NCBI GenBank assembly: GCA_947477565.1
Contig: CANJUR010000001.1
Coordinates: 91,996-155,995 of the forward strand
Reading direction: 5' to 3'
DNA from: Deltaproteobacteria bacterium
GTDB taxonomy: Bacteria; Myxococcota_A; Polyangia; Polyangiales; Ga0077539
Length of the DNA stretch: 64,000 nt
Positions within the stretch are counted from its first letter, which is position 1. Every line of letters begins with the position of its first letter. Shown in pieces: positions 7,449 through 17,149 of this stretch. Both the position numbers and the translations under genes were made by a program. The notes beneath the pieces were generated by a model. That model did not search any database. It saw only the letters and a program-made list of their open reading frames with translations, and had not been told where the DNA came from.

Positions 7449-9755
7449 TCACTCGAAGCTCCCGTCGACGCGAAGACTCACCGCGACCTGTCCCGCGCGA
7501 TCCGTGCGCAGCAAAGGAATCCTTCGACGGGCGAAGCGCTCGACCACCACCGGGTGCGGGTGATTGAACGGCGACGGGTGCCCGCTCGACACCAGCGCCA
7601 CGCGCGGACGCAGCGCGTCGAGGAAGGCCTCCGTGGAAGAAGTCCGGCTCCCGTGGTGGCCCACCTTCAGCACCGTCACCGGTGACAACCGCGCGAGCAG
7701 ACCGCGCTCGCCCGCGGCCTCCAGATCGCCCGGCAGCAACACGCTCGCCCGGCCGAAGTCGAACCGCAGCACCAGCGATGCGTCGTTGGGCGGCACGGTG
7801 GGGTTCATCGTCGGGCACGGCGCCAATACCGTGACCGTCACCGCCCCCATCGCTCGCGCGCCGCACAACTCTGCCGCCGTGCGGTGGATCACCCCGCGCC
7901 CCGCCGCCGCCGTCGCCGCTGCGCGATAGAAGCCCCCCATCCCGAGCGCCTCGCCCTGCCCGGTCTCCCAGAATTCCTTCACTGCGACCCCCTCGAAGAC
8001 CGCACGCAGCCCGCCGCCGTGGTCGGGATGCGGGTGCGTGAGGGCCACCACCGCGAGCTCCGTCCGCCGCGTCGCACGCAGCCACGGAACCACCACCGAC
8101 GCCCCCGGATCGGCCTCGCCGTGCAGCGCCCCGCCTGCGTCCACCAGTATCGTGCGCCCGTCCGGCAGATCGACCACGATCGCGTCCCCCTGACCCACGT
8201 CGAGCGCCGTCACCCGCAGCGCGCCGTGCGCCCCGTGCGTGTGTCGCAGCAGGAGTTCGAGCGCCGCGATCGCCACCGCCGCCGCCGTCCCCAGCGCCGC
8301 CCGCGCGCGCCATGACACGACCCACCCCACCACCAGCGCCGCCGTCGCGATCGCCGCCTGCCCCGGCGTCGGCGTAGGCCACACCGCGGACGCCCACGGC
8401 ACTCGCTGCGCCCACGGCGCCAGCGCGAAGAGCATTCGCAGCGCGTGCCCGGTCACCCACGCGAGCGGCACCGCCAGCGTCGGAGACAGCATCGCCAGCG
8501 CCGCCGTCGCCAGCGCGAGCGGGAGCGCGATCAGCTCGGCCAGCGGCGCCGCCACGAGGTTGACCAGCGTCGCCAGCGCGGGCGCCCGCCCGAACCGCAG
8601 CGCCAGCAGCGGCATCACTGCGAGGCCCACGCGCACCGTAGCGCGCAGCGCCTCGAGGGCCCACGCCCACAGCCGCTTACCCCACTGTGTAATCTTCACT
8701 GCGGCAACGCGGTCTGTCGGGGCGACGAGCGCGGCGGTAGCCACGGCGGAGAGCTGCAGCCCCAGATCGTGGGTCATGGCGGGCTCTCGCAGCGCCATCA
8801 CGAGCACCGTCAGCGCGAGCACGTCTAGCGCGCGCGGGTGCCGACCGCAGAGCGAGAGCAGCGCCACTGCGGCGCCAGAGAGCAGCGCGCGCACCGAGGC
8901 GGGCGACTCGCCGGTCATCAGCACGAAGAACCCTGCCAGCGGTATCGGAACCACCCTCGCCCAGCGCCACCCGAGCCCCCGCGCTGCCATCCAGCGCACC
9001 CGGTTGCACAGCCAGCAGACCACCGCGCCGAGGCCCCGCAGCACCACCGCGACGTGCGCGCCGCTCACCGCCAGAAGGTGGGCCAGGCCGGTCTCGCGAA
9101 ACGCCTCCACGGTCGCGTCGTCGAGGCCCCGCTCGTCGCCGAAGAGCAGTGCTCCGGCCTGCGCTGCGCCCGCCGGCGAGAGCGAGCGACGCAGCGCCGC
9201 ATCCACGGCCCGACGCGCCACGCGGGCCCCGCGGCGCAGTAGGTCCATCGCACCCGCGTCGCGGCCCGTCACGACGCACTGCGCGGTCTCCAGCCGCCAC
9301 GCGACGCCGCGGCGCAGCGACTGCATCGCCGGGTCTTCGAGAGGTGGATTGCGCCATGGCACCACCGGTCGCGCACTCACGATCGCCCTCACCAGATCGC
9401 CCGGCGCGGCCTCGCAACGGCCGATCGGAGCGCGGAGCGAGACCGTCCCCAGCGCATCGGAGGCGATCACGCAGCGCAGGAAATCCCCATACACATCGCA
9501 CCCCCGCACTACGCGCCCGTCGAAGGGCAGCGCACCCGGTCGAGGCAATGCCGTCCACCATGGCTCCGTCGGACCACGCAGCACCCCGGCCCCGAGCGCC
9601 GCCGCCACCACCGCGAGGGCCACCGCGCGACGACGGCCCAGGAGACACAGCCCCGCGAGCGCACCCCCCAGCACCGCGAGAGCCACGATCGGACTCGCTC
9701 GCAGACCGGTTCCGAGCGCCCACGCCACCACCACTGCCGCCACGATCCATCGCAT
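7449..9755 (-). CDS. comEC: ComEC/Rec2-family DNA uptake channel
   Basis: From ATG 9755 the product is 768 residues. An in-frame ATG 11 codons upstream is possible but precedes the hydrophobic N-terminus. The order is: membrane segments, an OB-like DUF4131 region with FDGRVVRG, the competence domain with the GLAHLLAVSGAHVAVV hallmark and about eight further helices, then a C-terminal metallo-beta-lactamase-like domain with THPHPDH, GHHGSRTS and SSGHPSPFNHP. ComEC carries single-stranded DNA across the inner membrane during natural transformation, and the C-terminal domain may degrade the other strand. The length matches full ComEC proteins. No other competence gene is present in the window. 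Confidence 0.93.
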   Translation of the reverse strand: MRWIVAAVVVAWALGTGLRASPIVALAVLGGALAGLCLLGRRRAVALAVVAAALGAGVLRGPTEPWWTALPRPGALPFDGRVVRGCDVYGDFLRCVIASDALGTVSLRAPIGRCEAAPGDLVRAIVSARPVVPWRNPPLEDPAMQSLRRGVAWRLETAQCVVTGRDAGAMDLLRRGARVARRAVDAALRRSLSPAGAAQAGALLFGDERGLDDATVEAFRETGLAHLLAVSGAHVAVVLRGLGAVVCWLCNRVRWMAARGLGWRWARVVPIPLAGFFVLMTGESPASVRALLSGAAVALLSLCGRHPRALDVLALTVLVMALREPAMTHDLGLQLSAVATAALVAPTDRVAAVKITQWGKRLWAWALEALRATVRVGLAVMPLLALRFGRAPALATLVNLVAAPLAELIALPLALATAALAMLSPTLAVPLAWVTGHALRMLFALAPWAQRVPWASAVWPTPTPGQAAIATAALVVGWVVSWRARAALGTAAAVAIAALELLLRHTHGAHGALRVTALDVGQGDAIVVDLPDGRTILVDAGGALHGEADPGASVVVPWLRATRRTELAVVALTHPHPDHGGGLRAVFEGVAVKEFWETGQGEALGMGGFYRAAATAAAGRGVIHRTAAELCGARAMGAVTVTVLAPCPTMNPTVPPNDASLVLRFDFGRASVLLPGDLEAAGERGLLARLSPVTVLKVGHHGSRTSSTEAFLDALRPRVALVSSGHPSPFNHPHPVVVERFARRRIPLLRTDRAGQVAVSLRVDGSFE

Positions 9756-9874
9756 GGACGTCCGAAGATTCCACGACCCGTGCCACACCCCAGACCACTA
9801 TGAATAAGGCATTTTCGTGCACCCACCTGGCCGCCGCCATGGCGGCGATGGGGTGGCGGCGGTGGAAACACTGC

Positions 9875-9938
9875 TTGACCCGCGAGACTCTTACCCCTAC
9901 GTAAGGGTTCGATCTCACTCCAACCCTTACGCATGGGT
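9875..9938 (+). promoter_or_regulatory. Promoter region of the isc operon with two tandem 16-bp dyads
   Basis: TTGACC at 9875-9880 is followed, after 17 bases, by TACGTA at 9898-9903, a plausible but weak -35/-10 pair. Two near-palindromes of the same design lie here: ACCCCTACGTAAGGGT at 9893-9908 and ACCCTTACGCATGGGT at 9923-9938. Their centres are exactly 30 bp apart. The inner arms, CGTAAGGGTT at 9900-9909 and AACCCTTACG at 9922-9931, also form a perfect 10-bp inverted repeat. The first dyad covers the proposed -10. Short GC-flanked dyads overlapping a core promoter are what MerR-family proteins bind, and a MerR gene starts 20 bases downstream, so autoregulation of the whole operon is likely (inference). 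Confidence 0.65.
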
Positions 9939-9957
9939 GAGGTTGTTTCGAGGCAGC

Positions 9958-10497
9958 ATGGCGATCCGGCTCCCCATCGTGAATCCTGAAGTCCTGGTTC
10001 CGCCTCCTCCTTTGCGGGGTGACGGCACGATGCTTCTGCGGGTCGGCGATCTGGCCCAGCGGACGCAGAAGACCGTTCGGGCGCTTCATCTCTATGAAGA
10101 ACTCGGGCTGCTCCAGCCGGTTGAGCGCAGCAAAGGTGGATTCCGTCTCTACAGCGATGATGCCGTACTGCGAGTGCGCTGGATCTCCCGGCTGCAAGAC
10201 CTCAGTTTCTCGCTTCCTGATATTCGAGAACTTGTGAGCGAGTGGGAGCGGTCGGGCAGCGCGACCGGCGCGATGGCGAAGATTCGCGAACTGTATCGAC
10301 AGAAGCTTTCGGATACCGAAGTTCAGTTAGAGCACTTGAAGCAGTTGCACGAGGAGTTGCGCTCGTCGGTGGCCTACCTCGAGACCTGCGACGAGTGTCA
10401 GCCCGAGCGCCTGATCACCTCCTGTCCGCAGTGCGATCTGCACGGCTGCGGAGCCCCGGATCTAGTAGCGGGCCTGCACGGCCCCCGACACGATTGA
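9958..10497 (+). CDS. MerR-family regulator with C-terminal cysteine cluster, heading the isc operon
   Basis: The protein is 179 residues. A MerR winged HTH starts near residue 25 (LRVGDLAQRTQKTVRALHLY), preceded by a proline-rich extension. A dimerisation coiled coil spans about 100-140. The C-terminus holds five cysteines (C144, C147, C156, C159, C164) spaced C-x2-C-x8-C-x2-C-x4-C, suited to binding an Fe-S cluster or metal. The start could instead be ATG 10030, which begins directly at the MerR domain and has a GGGGTGA before it. It is followed after 21 bases by iscS. By position it replaces the Rrf2-type IscR of proteobacteria, so it probably senses Fe-S or iron status and regulates the operon (inference). 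Confidence 0.85.
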   Translation: MAIRLPIVNPEVLVPPPPLRGDGTMLLRVGDLAQRTQKTVRALHLYEELGLLQPVERSKGGFRLYSDDAVLRVRWISRLQDLSFSLPDIRELVSEWERSGSATGAMAKIRELYRQKLSDTEVQLEHLKQLHEELRSSVAYLETCDECQPERLITSCPQCDLHGCGAPDLVAGLHGPRHD

Positions 10498-10518
10498 CGA
10501 CCACGGAGAGCCAAGACG

Positions 10519-11748
10519 ATGTCCCTCAAGTTCCCGATTTACATGGACAATCACTCGACGAGCCCGATGGATCCGCGCGTGCTCGAGACCATGCTCCCGT
10601 ACTTCACGGAGCACTTCGGCAACGCGGCCTCGCGCTCGCACAAGTTTGGGTGGACCGCCGAGGAGGCCGTCAACTACGCCCGCGAGCAAGTGGCTACGCT
10701 GATCGGCGCCGATCGCCCGGAGGAGATCGTGTTCACTTCCGGGGCGAGCGAGAGCAACAACCTGGCGCTGAAGGGCGTGGCGGAATTCTATCGCGATAAG
10801 GGCAACCACATCATCACGACGAAGATTGAGCACAAGGCCGTGCTCGACACCTGTAAACGGCTGGAAAAGCAGGGCTTCGAGGTGACCTACCTCGATGTCG
10901 GCGTCGAAGGAATCGTCTCCCTGGACGACGTGCGCGCAGCCATGACTGACAAGACCATCCTGGTGTCGGTGATGCTGGCCAACAACGAAGTGGGCACTAT
11001 CCAGCCCATCGGCGCAATCGGGGCGCTCTGCAAGGAGCGCGGGGTGATCTTCCACACCGACGCGGTACAGGGCGTTGGCAAGACTGAGTTCAACGTGAAT
11101 GCCATGGGCGTCGATCTCGCGTCCATCACCGCGCACAAGATGTACGGCCCGAAGGGCGTCGGCGCCCTGTACGTTCGTCGGGCCCGTCCGCGGGTGCGGC
11201 TCACCGCGCAGATCGATGGCGGAGGACACGAGCGCGGCAACCGCTCTGGAACGCTCAACGTCCCGGGCATCGTGGGCTTCGGCAAGGCCTGCGAGATTCT
11301 CACGAAGGAGTGGCGGGACGAGGCCAGGTACGTCGCTTCGCAGCGCGATCGATTGAAGGAAAAGCTGTTTGCCGAGCTCGACGAGTGCCACATCAATGGC
11401 GCCTGGGGCGAAGGCCGACGACTGCCCAACAATCTCAACGTGTCGTTTTCCTACGTCGAGGGCGAAGGGCTGATGATGGCCATCAAGGACGTCGCGGTGT
11501 CTTCGGGTAGCGCCTGCACAAGTTCGTCGCTCGAGCCGTCGTATGTGCTGCGCGCGCTCGGCGTCGAGGAAGAGCTTGCGCACACGAGCATCCGCTTCGG
11601 TCTTGGTCGGTTTACCACCGAGGAGGAGGTCGATTTCGTCGCGCGGCTCGTGATCGACAAGGTCAAGAAGCTCCGCGATCTGTCGCCGCTCTACGAGATG
11701 GCCAAAGAGGGCGTAAACCTCAAGGATATCGTCTGGGCAGCGCACTGA
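10519..11748 (+). CDS. iscS: Cysteine desulfurase IscS
   Basis: IscS removes sulfur from L-cysteine with PLP and passes it as persulfide to IscU. The 409 residues match group I NifS/IscS length. Visible features are the N-terminal [12 protein letters not shown], the PLP lysine K207 in [11 protein letters not shown], the mobile-loop cysteine C333 in [14 protein letters not shown], and the C-terminal [20 protein letters not shown] tail, which is the IscU-docking end in characterised enzymes. A GGAGAG ribosome site precedes ATG 10519. It lies 21 bases after the MerR gene and 43 bases before iscU. Confidence 0.97.
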   Translation: MSLKFPIYMDNHSTSPMDPRVLETMLPYFTEHFGNAASRSHKFGWTAEEAVNYAREQVATLIGADRPEEIVFTSGASESNNLALKGVAEFYRDKGNHIITTKIEHKAVLDTCKRLEKQGFEVTYLDVGVEGIVSLDDVRAAMTDKTILVSVMLANNEVGTIQPIGAIGALCKERGVIFHTDAVQGVGKTEFNVNAMGVDLASITAHKMYGPKGVGALYVRRARPRVRLTAQIDGGGHERGNRSGTLNVPGIVGFGKACEILTKEWRDEARYVASQRDRLKEKLFAELDECHINGAWGEGRRLPNNLNVSFSYVEGEGLMMAIKDVAVSSGSACTSSSLEPSYVLRALGVEEELAHTSIRFGLGRFTTEEEVDFVARLVIDKVKKLRDLSPLYEMAKEGVNLKDIVWAAH

Positions 11749-11791
11749 CGCTCAATAGATTTTCAATCGACAACGAATAAGGATTACGAAC

Positions 11792-12187
11792 ATGGCATAC
11801 AGCGAAAAAGTCATCGAGCACGCGGAAAACCCGCGCAATGTCGGCACCCTGGACAAGGAAGACCCCAACGTGGGCACCGGGCTCGTGGGCGCGCCGGCGT
11901 GCGGCGACGTGATGCGACTGCAGATCAAGGTGAGCGACGCCGGGGTGATCGAGGACGCGAAGTTCAAGACCTTCGGCTGCGGATCGGCGATTGCCAGCTC
12001 GTCGCTCGCGACGGAGTGGCTGAAGGGTCGCACGCTCGAAGAAGCCGCGACGATTCGCAACACCGACATCGTGAAGGAACTCAACCTTCCGCCGGTCAAG
12101 ATCCATTGTTCGGTATTGGCCGAAGATGCGATCAAAAGCGCGATCGAGGACTTCCGCAAGAAGCAGTCGGCGAAGCGCAGCTCGTAG
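11792..12187 (+). CDS. iscU: Fe-S cluster scaffold IscU
   Basis: The 131-residue scaffold assembles [2Fe-2S]/[4Fe-4S] clusters with sulfur from IscS. All ligands are present: C37 and D39 in GAPACGDV, C63 in FGCGSA, and H105-C106 in KIHCSV. The HscA-recognition motif LPPVK is at 99-103, just before the third cysteine. This is the IscU type rather than SufU, matching the accompanying hscB and hscA. Confidence 0.97.
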   Translation: MAYSEKVIEHAENPRNVGTLDKEDPNVGTGLVGAPACGDVMRLQIKVSDAGVIEDAKFKTFGCGSAIASSSLATEWLKGRTLEEAATIRNTDIVKELNLPPVKIHCSVLAEDAIKSAIEDFRKKQSAKRSS

Positions 12188-12217
12188 GCTCGACGAGAGA
12201 GGCTGAGGAGGCGAGAG

Positions 12218-12556
12218 ATGGCGACGGAGCTGGCGGTGCAGGTGACCCCGAAGGCAGTAGAGAAGGCCAAGGAGGCGCTCGTGAAGAGGGGCACCCCCGA
12301 GGGGTTGCTGCGGCTGGGGGTGCGCGGCGGCGGATGTTCGGGCTTCTCCTACGTGATTGAGTTTGCCGACAAGCAGGGCACCCGTGACCAGGTGTTCAAC
12401 TTCGATGGACTGCGCGTGGTGGTCGATCCGAAGTCACTGGTGTTTCTTAACGGAACGACACTCGATTACGAGGTGAAGCTCATGCAACACGGATTCAAGT
12501 TCGTGAATCCGCAAGAGGCCGCCGGCTGCGGCTGCGGCGAGAGCTTCGGGGTCTGA
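12218..12556 (+). CDS. iscA: A-type Fe-S carrier IscA
   Basis: The 112-residue A-type carrier accepts clusters from IscU or delivers them to apoproteins. The three ligands are C40 in RGGGCSGF and C104/C106 in AAGCGCGESF. The fold elements between them, such as VVVDPKSLVFLNGTTLDY, are typical. It starts 30 bases after iscU. A GAGGCGAGAG purine run precedes the start. Confidence 0.96.
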   Translation: MATELAVQVTPKAVEKAKEALVKRGTPEGLLRLGVRGGGCSGFSYVIEFADKQGTRDQVFNFDGLRVVVDPKSLVFLNGTTLDYEVKLMQHGFKFVNPQEAAGCGCGESFGV

Positions 12557-12617
12557 GCGCTCCTTCGTCATCCGCAACACCCCTCGTCGTGATTCTTTTC
12601 ACTCGCAATTGCTAACC

Positions 12618-13130
12618 ATGACTGATCCCTTCGACCTTCTTGGCGTAGCGCGGCGCTTCTCCCTCGACCGCGCCGCGCTCGAGCAACGGCACCGAGACCT
12701 CTCCCGCACACTCCACCCTGACCGCTACGTGCAGGCCCCTCCCGGCGAGCGCCGGATGGCCCTCGATCGCGCCGTTGCGGTCAACGAAGCCTTCCGCGCC
12801 CTTCGCGATCCGCTCACCCGCGCCGAGGCTCTGCTCACCGCGCACGGTCTCTCCGTGGGTGACGCCGACCGCCCCTCGCAAGCGCTCCTGCTCGAGGTGA
12901 TGGATCTCCGCGAAGCTCTCGACGAGGGCCGCCGAACGCCCGCCAAAGTCACCGCGCTGCTCGAGCAGGTGCGCGCCCGCACAAAGTCCGAAGAGAATCT
13001 CCTCGCGGCGGTGTTCGACGGGGAAACCCCTCCGGACGCCGCGGCGCTGGCCCGCGCTCGTGACGCCCTCGTACGGTTGAAATACTTCCGTCGCTTCGAG
13101 GATGAAGCCGACGACGCGCTCGACTCCTGA
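12618..13130 (+). CDS. hscB: J-type co-chaperone HscB
   Basis: From ATG 12618 the protein is 170 residues. An ATG three codons upstream at 12609 is possible, and neither has a clear ribosome site. The N-terminal J domain has HPD at 33-35 in the context HRDLSRTLHPDRY. The C-terminal three-helix domain (about 75-165) binds IscU in characterised HscB. HscB delivers IscU to HscA and stimulates its ATPase. Its place between iscA and hscA is the classical order. Confidence 0.93.
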   Translation: MTDPFDLLGVARRFSLDRAALEQRHRDLSRTLHPDRYVQAPPGERRMALDRAVAVNEAFRALRDPLTRAEALLTAHGLSVGDADRPSQALLLEVMDLREALDEGRRTPAKVTALLEQVRARTKSEENLLAAVFDGETPPDAAALARARDALVRLKYFRRFEDEADDALDS

Positions 13131-13160
13131 AGCCACTACTCACAGGTCCCCCCAAAACCG

Positions 13161-15101
13161 ATGGCGCTCTTCCAGATCTTCGACCCTACCGCGCGACCGA
13201 CCCCGATCGGCATCGACCTCGGCACGACCCACTCGCTGGTGGCCTACACTGTCGATGGCCGCCCGGAGTGCGTGCTCGATTGCGACCTCAACCCGCTGCT
13301 CCCCAGCGTGGTTCATTACCTCCAACACGGCGGGGTGATGGTCGGTACCGAAGGGAAGGGAAAAGCCGCCCTGCACCCGCGCGAGACCCTTGTCTCCGTG
13401 AAGCGCTTCATGGGCCGCGGCGCCGACGATCCGGAGACGCGCAGGCTTGGTCCGTATGATTTTGCGATGCCCGAACCGGGGCAGTCCAACACGGTGCGCT
13501 TCAAGGTCCACGGACGAACGGTGACGCCGGTGGAGGTGTCCGCGGAGATTCTCCGGGCGCTGCGCACCCAGGCAGAAGGAAAGCTGCGCACCCTCGGCGG
13601 CGCGGTAATCACCGTCCCGGCGTACTTTGATGAAGCGCAACGGCAGGCCACCAAAGATGCCGCGAAGCTCGCGGGCGTGGAGGTGCTGCGGCTCCTCAAC
13701 GAGCCCACCGCCGCGGCCCTCGCCTATGGCCTCGACAAGGGACGCACCCGCGGAACCTTCGCCGTCTACGACCTCGGCGGCGGAACCTTCGACGTCACCA
13801 TCCTCTCCCTCGACGACGGCGTCTTCCAGGTGCGCTCCACCGGCGGCGACGCGCAGCTTGGCGGCGACGACATGGACCGTCTGCTCGCCGAGTGGGTCTT
13901 CGGACACCTGGAGATCGACTCTGCGCAGGCCGCGCCCGGCCTCGTTCGCGCGGTTCTCGACGCGGCGCGAACGGCCAAGCACGACCTCACCGATCGACCC
14001 GACACGGTGATCGCCGTCGACGTCGACGGGGTGACCTTCGAGCGCTCCATCCGGCGGACGGAGTTCGAGGACATCGTGCGGACCGTCATCGCGCGCACCA
14101 CCCCTGCGGTGAAGCGCGCCCTGCGCGATGCGGGACTGCGGCCTGACGAGATCGACGGTGTCATCCTGGTGGGCGGGAGCACGCGCGTCCCGGCGGTGCG
14201 CGAGCACGTACAGAGCCTCTTCGGGCAGGAGCCGCTCTCGGACATCGACCCCGATCAGGTGGTGGCCTTCGGCGCGGCGATTCAGGCCAACCTGCTGGCG
14301 GGCGACGGCGCGAAAGACGACGCGCTCATCCTCGATGTGATTCCGCTCTCCCTCGGCCTGGAGACCATGGGCGGCGTGGCGGAGAAGATTCTCCCTCGCA
14401 ACACCACGATTCCCGCGGGGCGCGCACAGCAGTTCACGACCTACGCCGACGGGCAGACGGGCTTCGAGGTGCACGTGGTGCAAGGCGAGCGCGAACTGGC
14501 TGCGGACAACCGCTCCCTCGCGAAGTTTACCCTACGGGGTATTCCGCTGATGCCCGCCGGGGCGGCGAAGTTGGAAGTGACCTTCCGCGTCGATGCCGAC
14601 GGGATGCTCACGGTGACCGCGCGCGAACTCAACACGGGCATTGAGCAGCACATTGAGGTGACGCCGTCCTTCGGGCTGACCGGCGACGACGTCGAGCGGA
14701 TGCTCCTGGAGTCCTATGAGCACGCGGAGTCCGACCTCGCAGTGCGGCAGTTGCGGGAGCGCATCACCGACGCAGAGCGGGTGATCGCGGCGACGGAGGC
14801 GGCGCTGCGGGTGGATGGCGACCTGCTCGACGAGGACGAGCGCGCGGAGCTTGACGGTGCCCTCAAGGCGCTGCGCGAGGCAATCGCGGCGCAGGACGGG
14901 AAGAAGGTTCATCTGCGGACGGAGGGGCTCGACCGCGCGACGCACCCGCTGGCCGAGCGACGGATGGATCGCGCGGTTCAGCACGCGATGCGCGGCCGCG
15001 CCGTGCAGGAAATCGAGGACACGGTGCGCGACCGGCCGGAGCACCCGCACCTCGCGGCCTCGTATGCGAAGGACATGGAGTCCGAGAAGGAGACCCGGTG
15101 A
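13161..15101 (+). CDS. hscA: Hsp70-type chaperone HscA for Fe-S cluster transfer
   Basis: The 646-residue protein is an Hsp70. The nucleotide-binding domain shows GIDLGTTHS near 14-22, the VKRFMGRG segment, [19 protein letters not shown] and the phosphate loop [12 protein letters not shown]. The substrate domain (about 390-520) and a helical lid follow. The DnaK-type acidic C-terminal EEVD-like tail is absent, as usual for HscA. HscA uses ATP to drive release of the cluster from IscU via the LPPVK motif. The stop overlaps the ferredoxin start as TGATG, so these are coupled. Confidence 0.95.
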   Translation: MALFQIFDPTARPTPIGIDLGTTHSLVAYTVDGRPECVLDCDLNPLLPSVVHYLQHGGVMVGTEGKGKAALHPRETLVSVKRFMGRGADDPETRRLGPYDFAMPEPGQSNTVRFKVHGRTVTPVEVSAEILRALRTQAEGKLRTLGGAVITVPAYFDEAQRQATKDAAKLAGVEVLRLLNEPTAAALAYGLDKGRTRGTFAVYDLGGGTFDVTILSLDDGVFQVRSTGGDAQLGGDDMDRLLAEWVFGHLEIDSAQAAPGLVRAVLDAARTAKHDLTDRPDTVIAVDVDGVTFERSIRRTEFEDIVRTVIARTTPAVKRALRDAGLRPDEIDGVILVGGSTRVPAVREHVQSLFGQEPLSDIDPDQVVAFGAAIQANLLAGDGAKDDALILDVIPLSLGLETMGGVAEKILPRNTTIPAGRAQQFTTYADGQTGFEVHVVQGERELAADNRSLAKFTLRGIPLMPAGAAKLEVTFRVDADGMLTVTARELNTGIEQHIEVTPSFGLTGDDVERMLLESYEHAESDLAVRQLRERITDAERVIAATEAALRVDGDLLDEDERAELDGALKALREAIAAQDGKKVHLRTEGLDRATHPLAERRMDRAVQHAMRGRAVQEIEDTVRDRPEHPHLAASYAKDMESEKETR

Positions 15102-15496
15102 TGGCGACGGTGCGGTTTCTAAACACGGATGACGGCGCGGTGGAGGTAGAGGTCCCGCTCGGGACGACGCTGCTCGAGGCCGCGCAGATGGCCCACGCCC
15201 CGGAGGGATCAGCCTGCGGCGGGGTGTGCGGCTGCTCGACGTGCCACGTGCACGTGAAGAAGGGCCTCCCCCTGCTCTCGGAGATTGAAGACGAGGAAAA
15301 CGACATCCTCGACAAGGCCTTTGACGTCGAGGCGAGTTCGCGCCTCGGCTGTCAGGCGAAGGTCGAGCGCGAGGGCCTCGTCGAGCTCTTCATCACCCGG
15401 GAATCTTACGAGACCTGGTATAACGAGCACCCTCAGGAGCGCCACGCCCGAGACGAGCGCATCAAGCTGACCGGCTCGCCGCGCAGCCGCCCGTAG
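15101..15496 (+). CDS. fdx: [2Fe-2S] ferredoxin of the ISC system
   Basis: The 131-residue ISC-type (adrenodoxin-like) ferredoxin has ligands C39, C45, C48 (C-x5-C-x2-C) and C84 in RLGCQAK. An extra cysteine at 43 is non-ligand in relatives. ISC ferredoxin supplies electrons for cluster assembly on IscU. The ATG at 15101 shares a base with the hscA stop; an in-frame GTG one codon earlier is possible. The roughly 20-residue C-terminal extension after the ferredoxin fold (ETWYNEHPQERHARD onward) is longer than in E. coli Fdx. It is the last gene of the operon; no iscX is present. Confidence 0.94.
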   Translation: MATVRFLNTDDGAVEVEVPLGTTLLEAAQMAHAPEGSACGGVCGCSTCHVHVKKGLPLLSEIEDEENDILDKAFDVEASSRLGCQAKVEREGLVELFITRESYETWYNEHPQERHARDERIKLTGSPRSRP

Positions 15497-15831
15497 GCTC
15501 CCGGGTGCCGTGCGCGGGAGTGGCGCCCGCGTGGTTGCACCTGCTTCGCGGCCGCTATCAGGCAGCCGCGAGGAGCGGAGAATGGATCGCGGGCCGATGG
15601 CTGGGTGAACGGCGGAGACGCCGAACGCCCGATCCGGTCCGTGTCACGTCGCGCAGGACTCAATACCGGATTCGGCAGCTTCCGCGGAGCGCTCGTGGCC
15701 CAGGCCACAATCAGCAAGGTTCCACTCAAGATCGCTGCCGAATACCGAAGTGGTATTTTGATATGCAATCAACGGCGTGCGGATTGGTGAGATCGATCGC
15801 GACCGTGGGATGACGGTGTTCTGCGGGAGGA
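15497..15831. other. Convergent intergenic region, 335 bp
   Basis: This gap lies between the converging fdx and symporter genes. It has only a weak hairpin near 15499-15521 (CTCCCG with CGGGAG) that might end the isc transcript. A leftward open frame from a TTG at 15768 has a hydrophobic beginning, but it runs into fdx and has no recognisable domain. I call nothing else here. Confidence 0.4.
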
Positions 15832-17130
15832 CTATGCGCCCGGCTCTTCGGTGCGAAATACCCCTTCCCAGCGAGCGATCACCACGCTGGCTAGCGCGTT
15901 GCCCGTCACGTTGAGGGTGGTGCGCGCCATGTCCATCACCTCATCGACCGCCAGGAGCATCGCGACCCCAGCCTCGCCCGGAAGATTATAGCTGGCGCAG
16001 GTTCCGGCGATGATGACGAGCGTGGCGCGCGGCACCCCGGCGACACCCTTCGACGACAGCATAAACGTCAGTACCATGGTGATCTGCTGGGTCATCGAGA
16101 GTTGAACGTGCGCGGCCTGGGCGATGGCCAGGCTGGCGAACACCAGATAGAGCGTCGAGCCATCAAGGTTGAAGGAATACCCCGTTGGAATGACGAAGCC
16201 CGCGACCCGACGCGGAACGCCGAACTTCACCATCTCTTCCAACAACCGGGGCAGCGCGGCCTCCGACGAAGCCGTCGAAAACGCAGTCAGCGCCGGCTCG
16301 CGAATGGCCCGGAGAAACTCTCCTACCTTCACTCGACAAATCATCAAGATGGGCACGAAGACAAAGAAGAACATCACCGCGAGTGATAGGTAGAGGCTCC
16401 CCACGAGTCGCGCATACCGCCCCAGCAGATAGAACACCGCGGGCCATCCCTTGATGAGATTCCCATCGACCAGATGCCCTGCGGCCATGTGCGAGATGTT
16501 GTATCCCATCGCCCCAAACACCCCGAGCGGCGTCAGGGACATCACCATCTCCGTGTACTTGAACATCACCTTCGCGAAGGCATCGAAGAAGACAAACACC
16601 GGGCGGCCGACCTCCCCGGCGCGGGACAGCGCGAGCCCGAGAAGCGTCGCAAACACCACCACTGGCAGGATGTCGCCCTCCGCCGCGTGCTGCACGACGT
16701 TGGAGGGAAACATGTGAAGGGCGATCTCCCAACCGTCGCGGGAGTGCTGCGTAGCGACGCCGGCCACGTGGGCGCCCACGTCCAGCGGGAGTCCATCGCC
16801 AGGCCGGATGGTGTTGGCAATGAACAGTCCGATGCCAAGCGCCAGGGTGGTCACGACTTCAAAGTAGAGCAGGGCCTTTCCGCCCATGCGGCCGACTGCT
16901 TTGATGTCGCCGGTCTGCGCGATTCCAACCACGATGGTGGAGAGCAGCAGCGGGACAATCAACCCCTTGATGAGCGCAATAAAGGCCTTCGAGAAGAAGC
17001 GAAAGAGGTTGTAGACCGCCGGGTGCTGGTCTTGTGGAAAGAACCCCCCGAGGAGCACGCCGAGCGTGAGTCCAATGAAGATCCAGAGGGTGCTCGACCG
17101 CCACCAGGGTCGCTTCTCGCCGTCGCTCAT
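15832..17130 (-). CDS. Dicarboxylate/amino-acid:cation symporter (DAACS family)
   Basis: From ATG 17130 the product is 432 residues with about eight transmembrane helices and two re-entrant loops. Family motifs are present: GYSFNLDGSTLYL, the SSKGVAGVP loop and the substrate/Na+ site segment DEVMDMARTTLNVTGN. DAACS proteins (GltP, DctA, GltPh) import glutamate, aspartate or C4-dicarboxylates with H+ or Na+. The exact substrate cannot be read from sequence. The start I use lies 19 bases after the TolC-like gene's stop. A longer frame exists but enters that gene. Confidence 0.9.
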   Translation of the reverse strand: MSDGEKRPWWRSSTLWIFIGLTLGVLLGGFFPQDQHPAVYNLFRFFSKAFIALIKGLIVPLLLSTIVVGIAQTGDIKAVGRMGGKALLYFEVVTTLALGIGLFIANTIRPGDGLPLDVGAHVAGVATQHSRDGWEIALHMFPSNVVQHAAEGDILPVVVFATLLGLALSRAGEVGRPVFVFFDAFAKVMFKYTEMVMSLTPLGVFGAMGYNISHMAAGHLVDGNLIKGWPAVFYLLGRYARLVGSLYLSLAVMFFFVFVPILMICRVKVGEFLRAIREPALTAFSTASSEAALPRLLEEMVKFGVPRRVAGFVIPTGYSFNLDGSTLYLVFASLAIAQAAHVQLSMTQQITMVLTFMLSSKGVAGVPRATLVIIAGTCASYNLPGEAGVAMLLAVDEVMDMARTTLNVTGNALASVVIARWEGVFRTEEPGA

Positions 17131-17149
17131 GACTCGGAACACTAGGCGA

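Noticed and set aside
15433-15768. Possible short leftward gene with a signal-like beginning
   Set aside because: It needs a TTG start, lacks a ribosome site, overlaps fdx and has no downstream domain.
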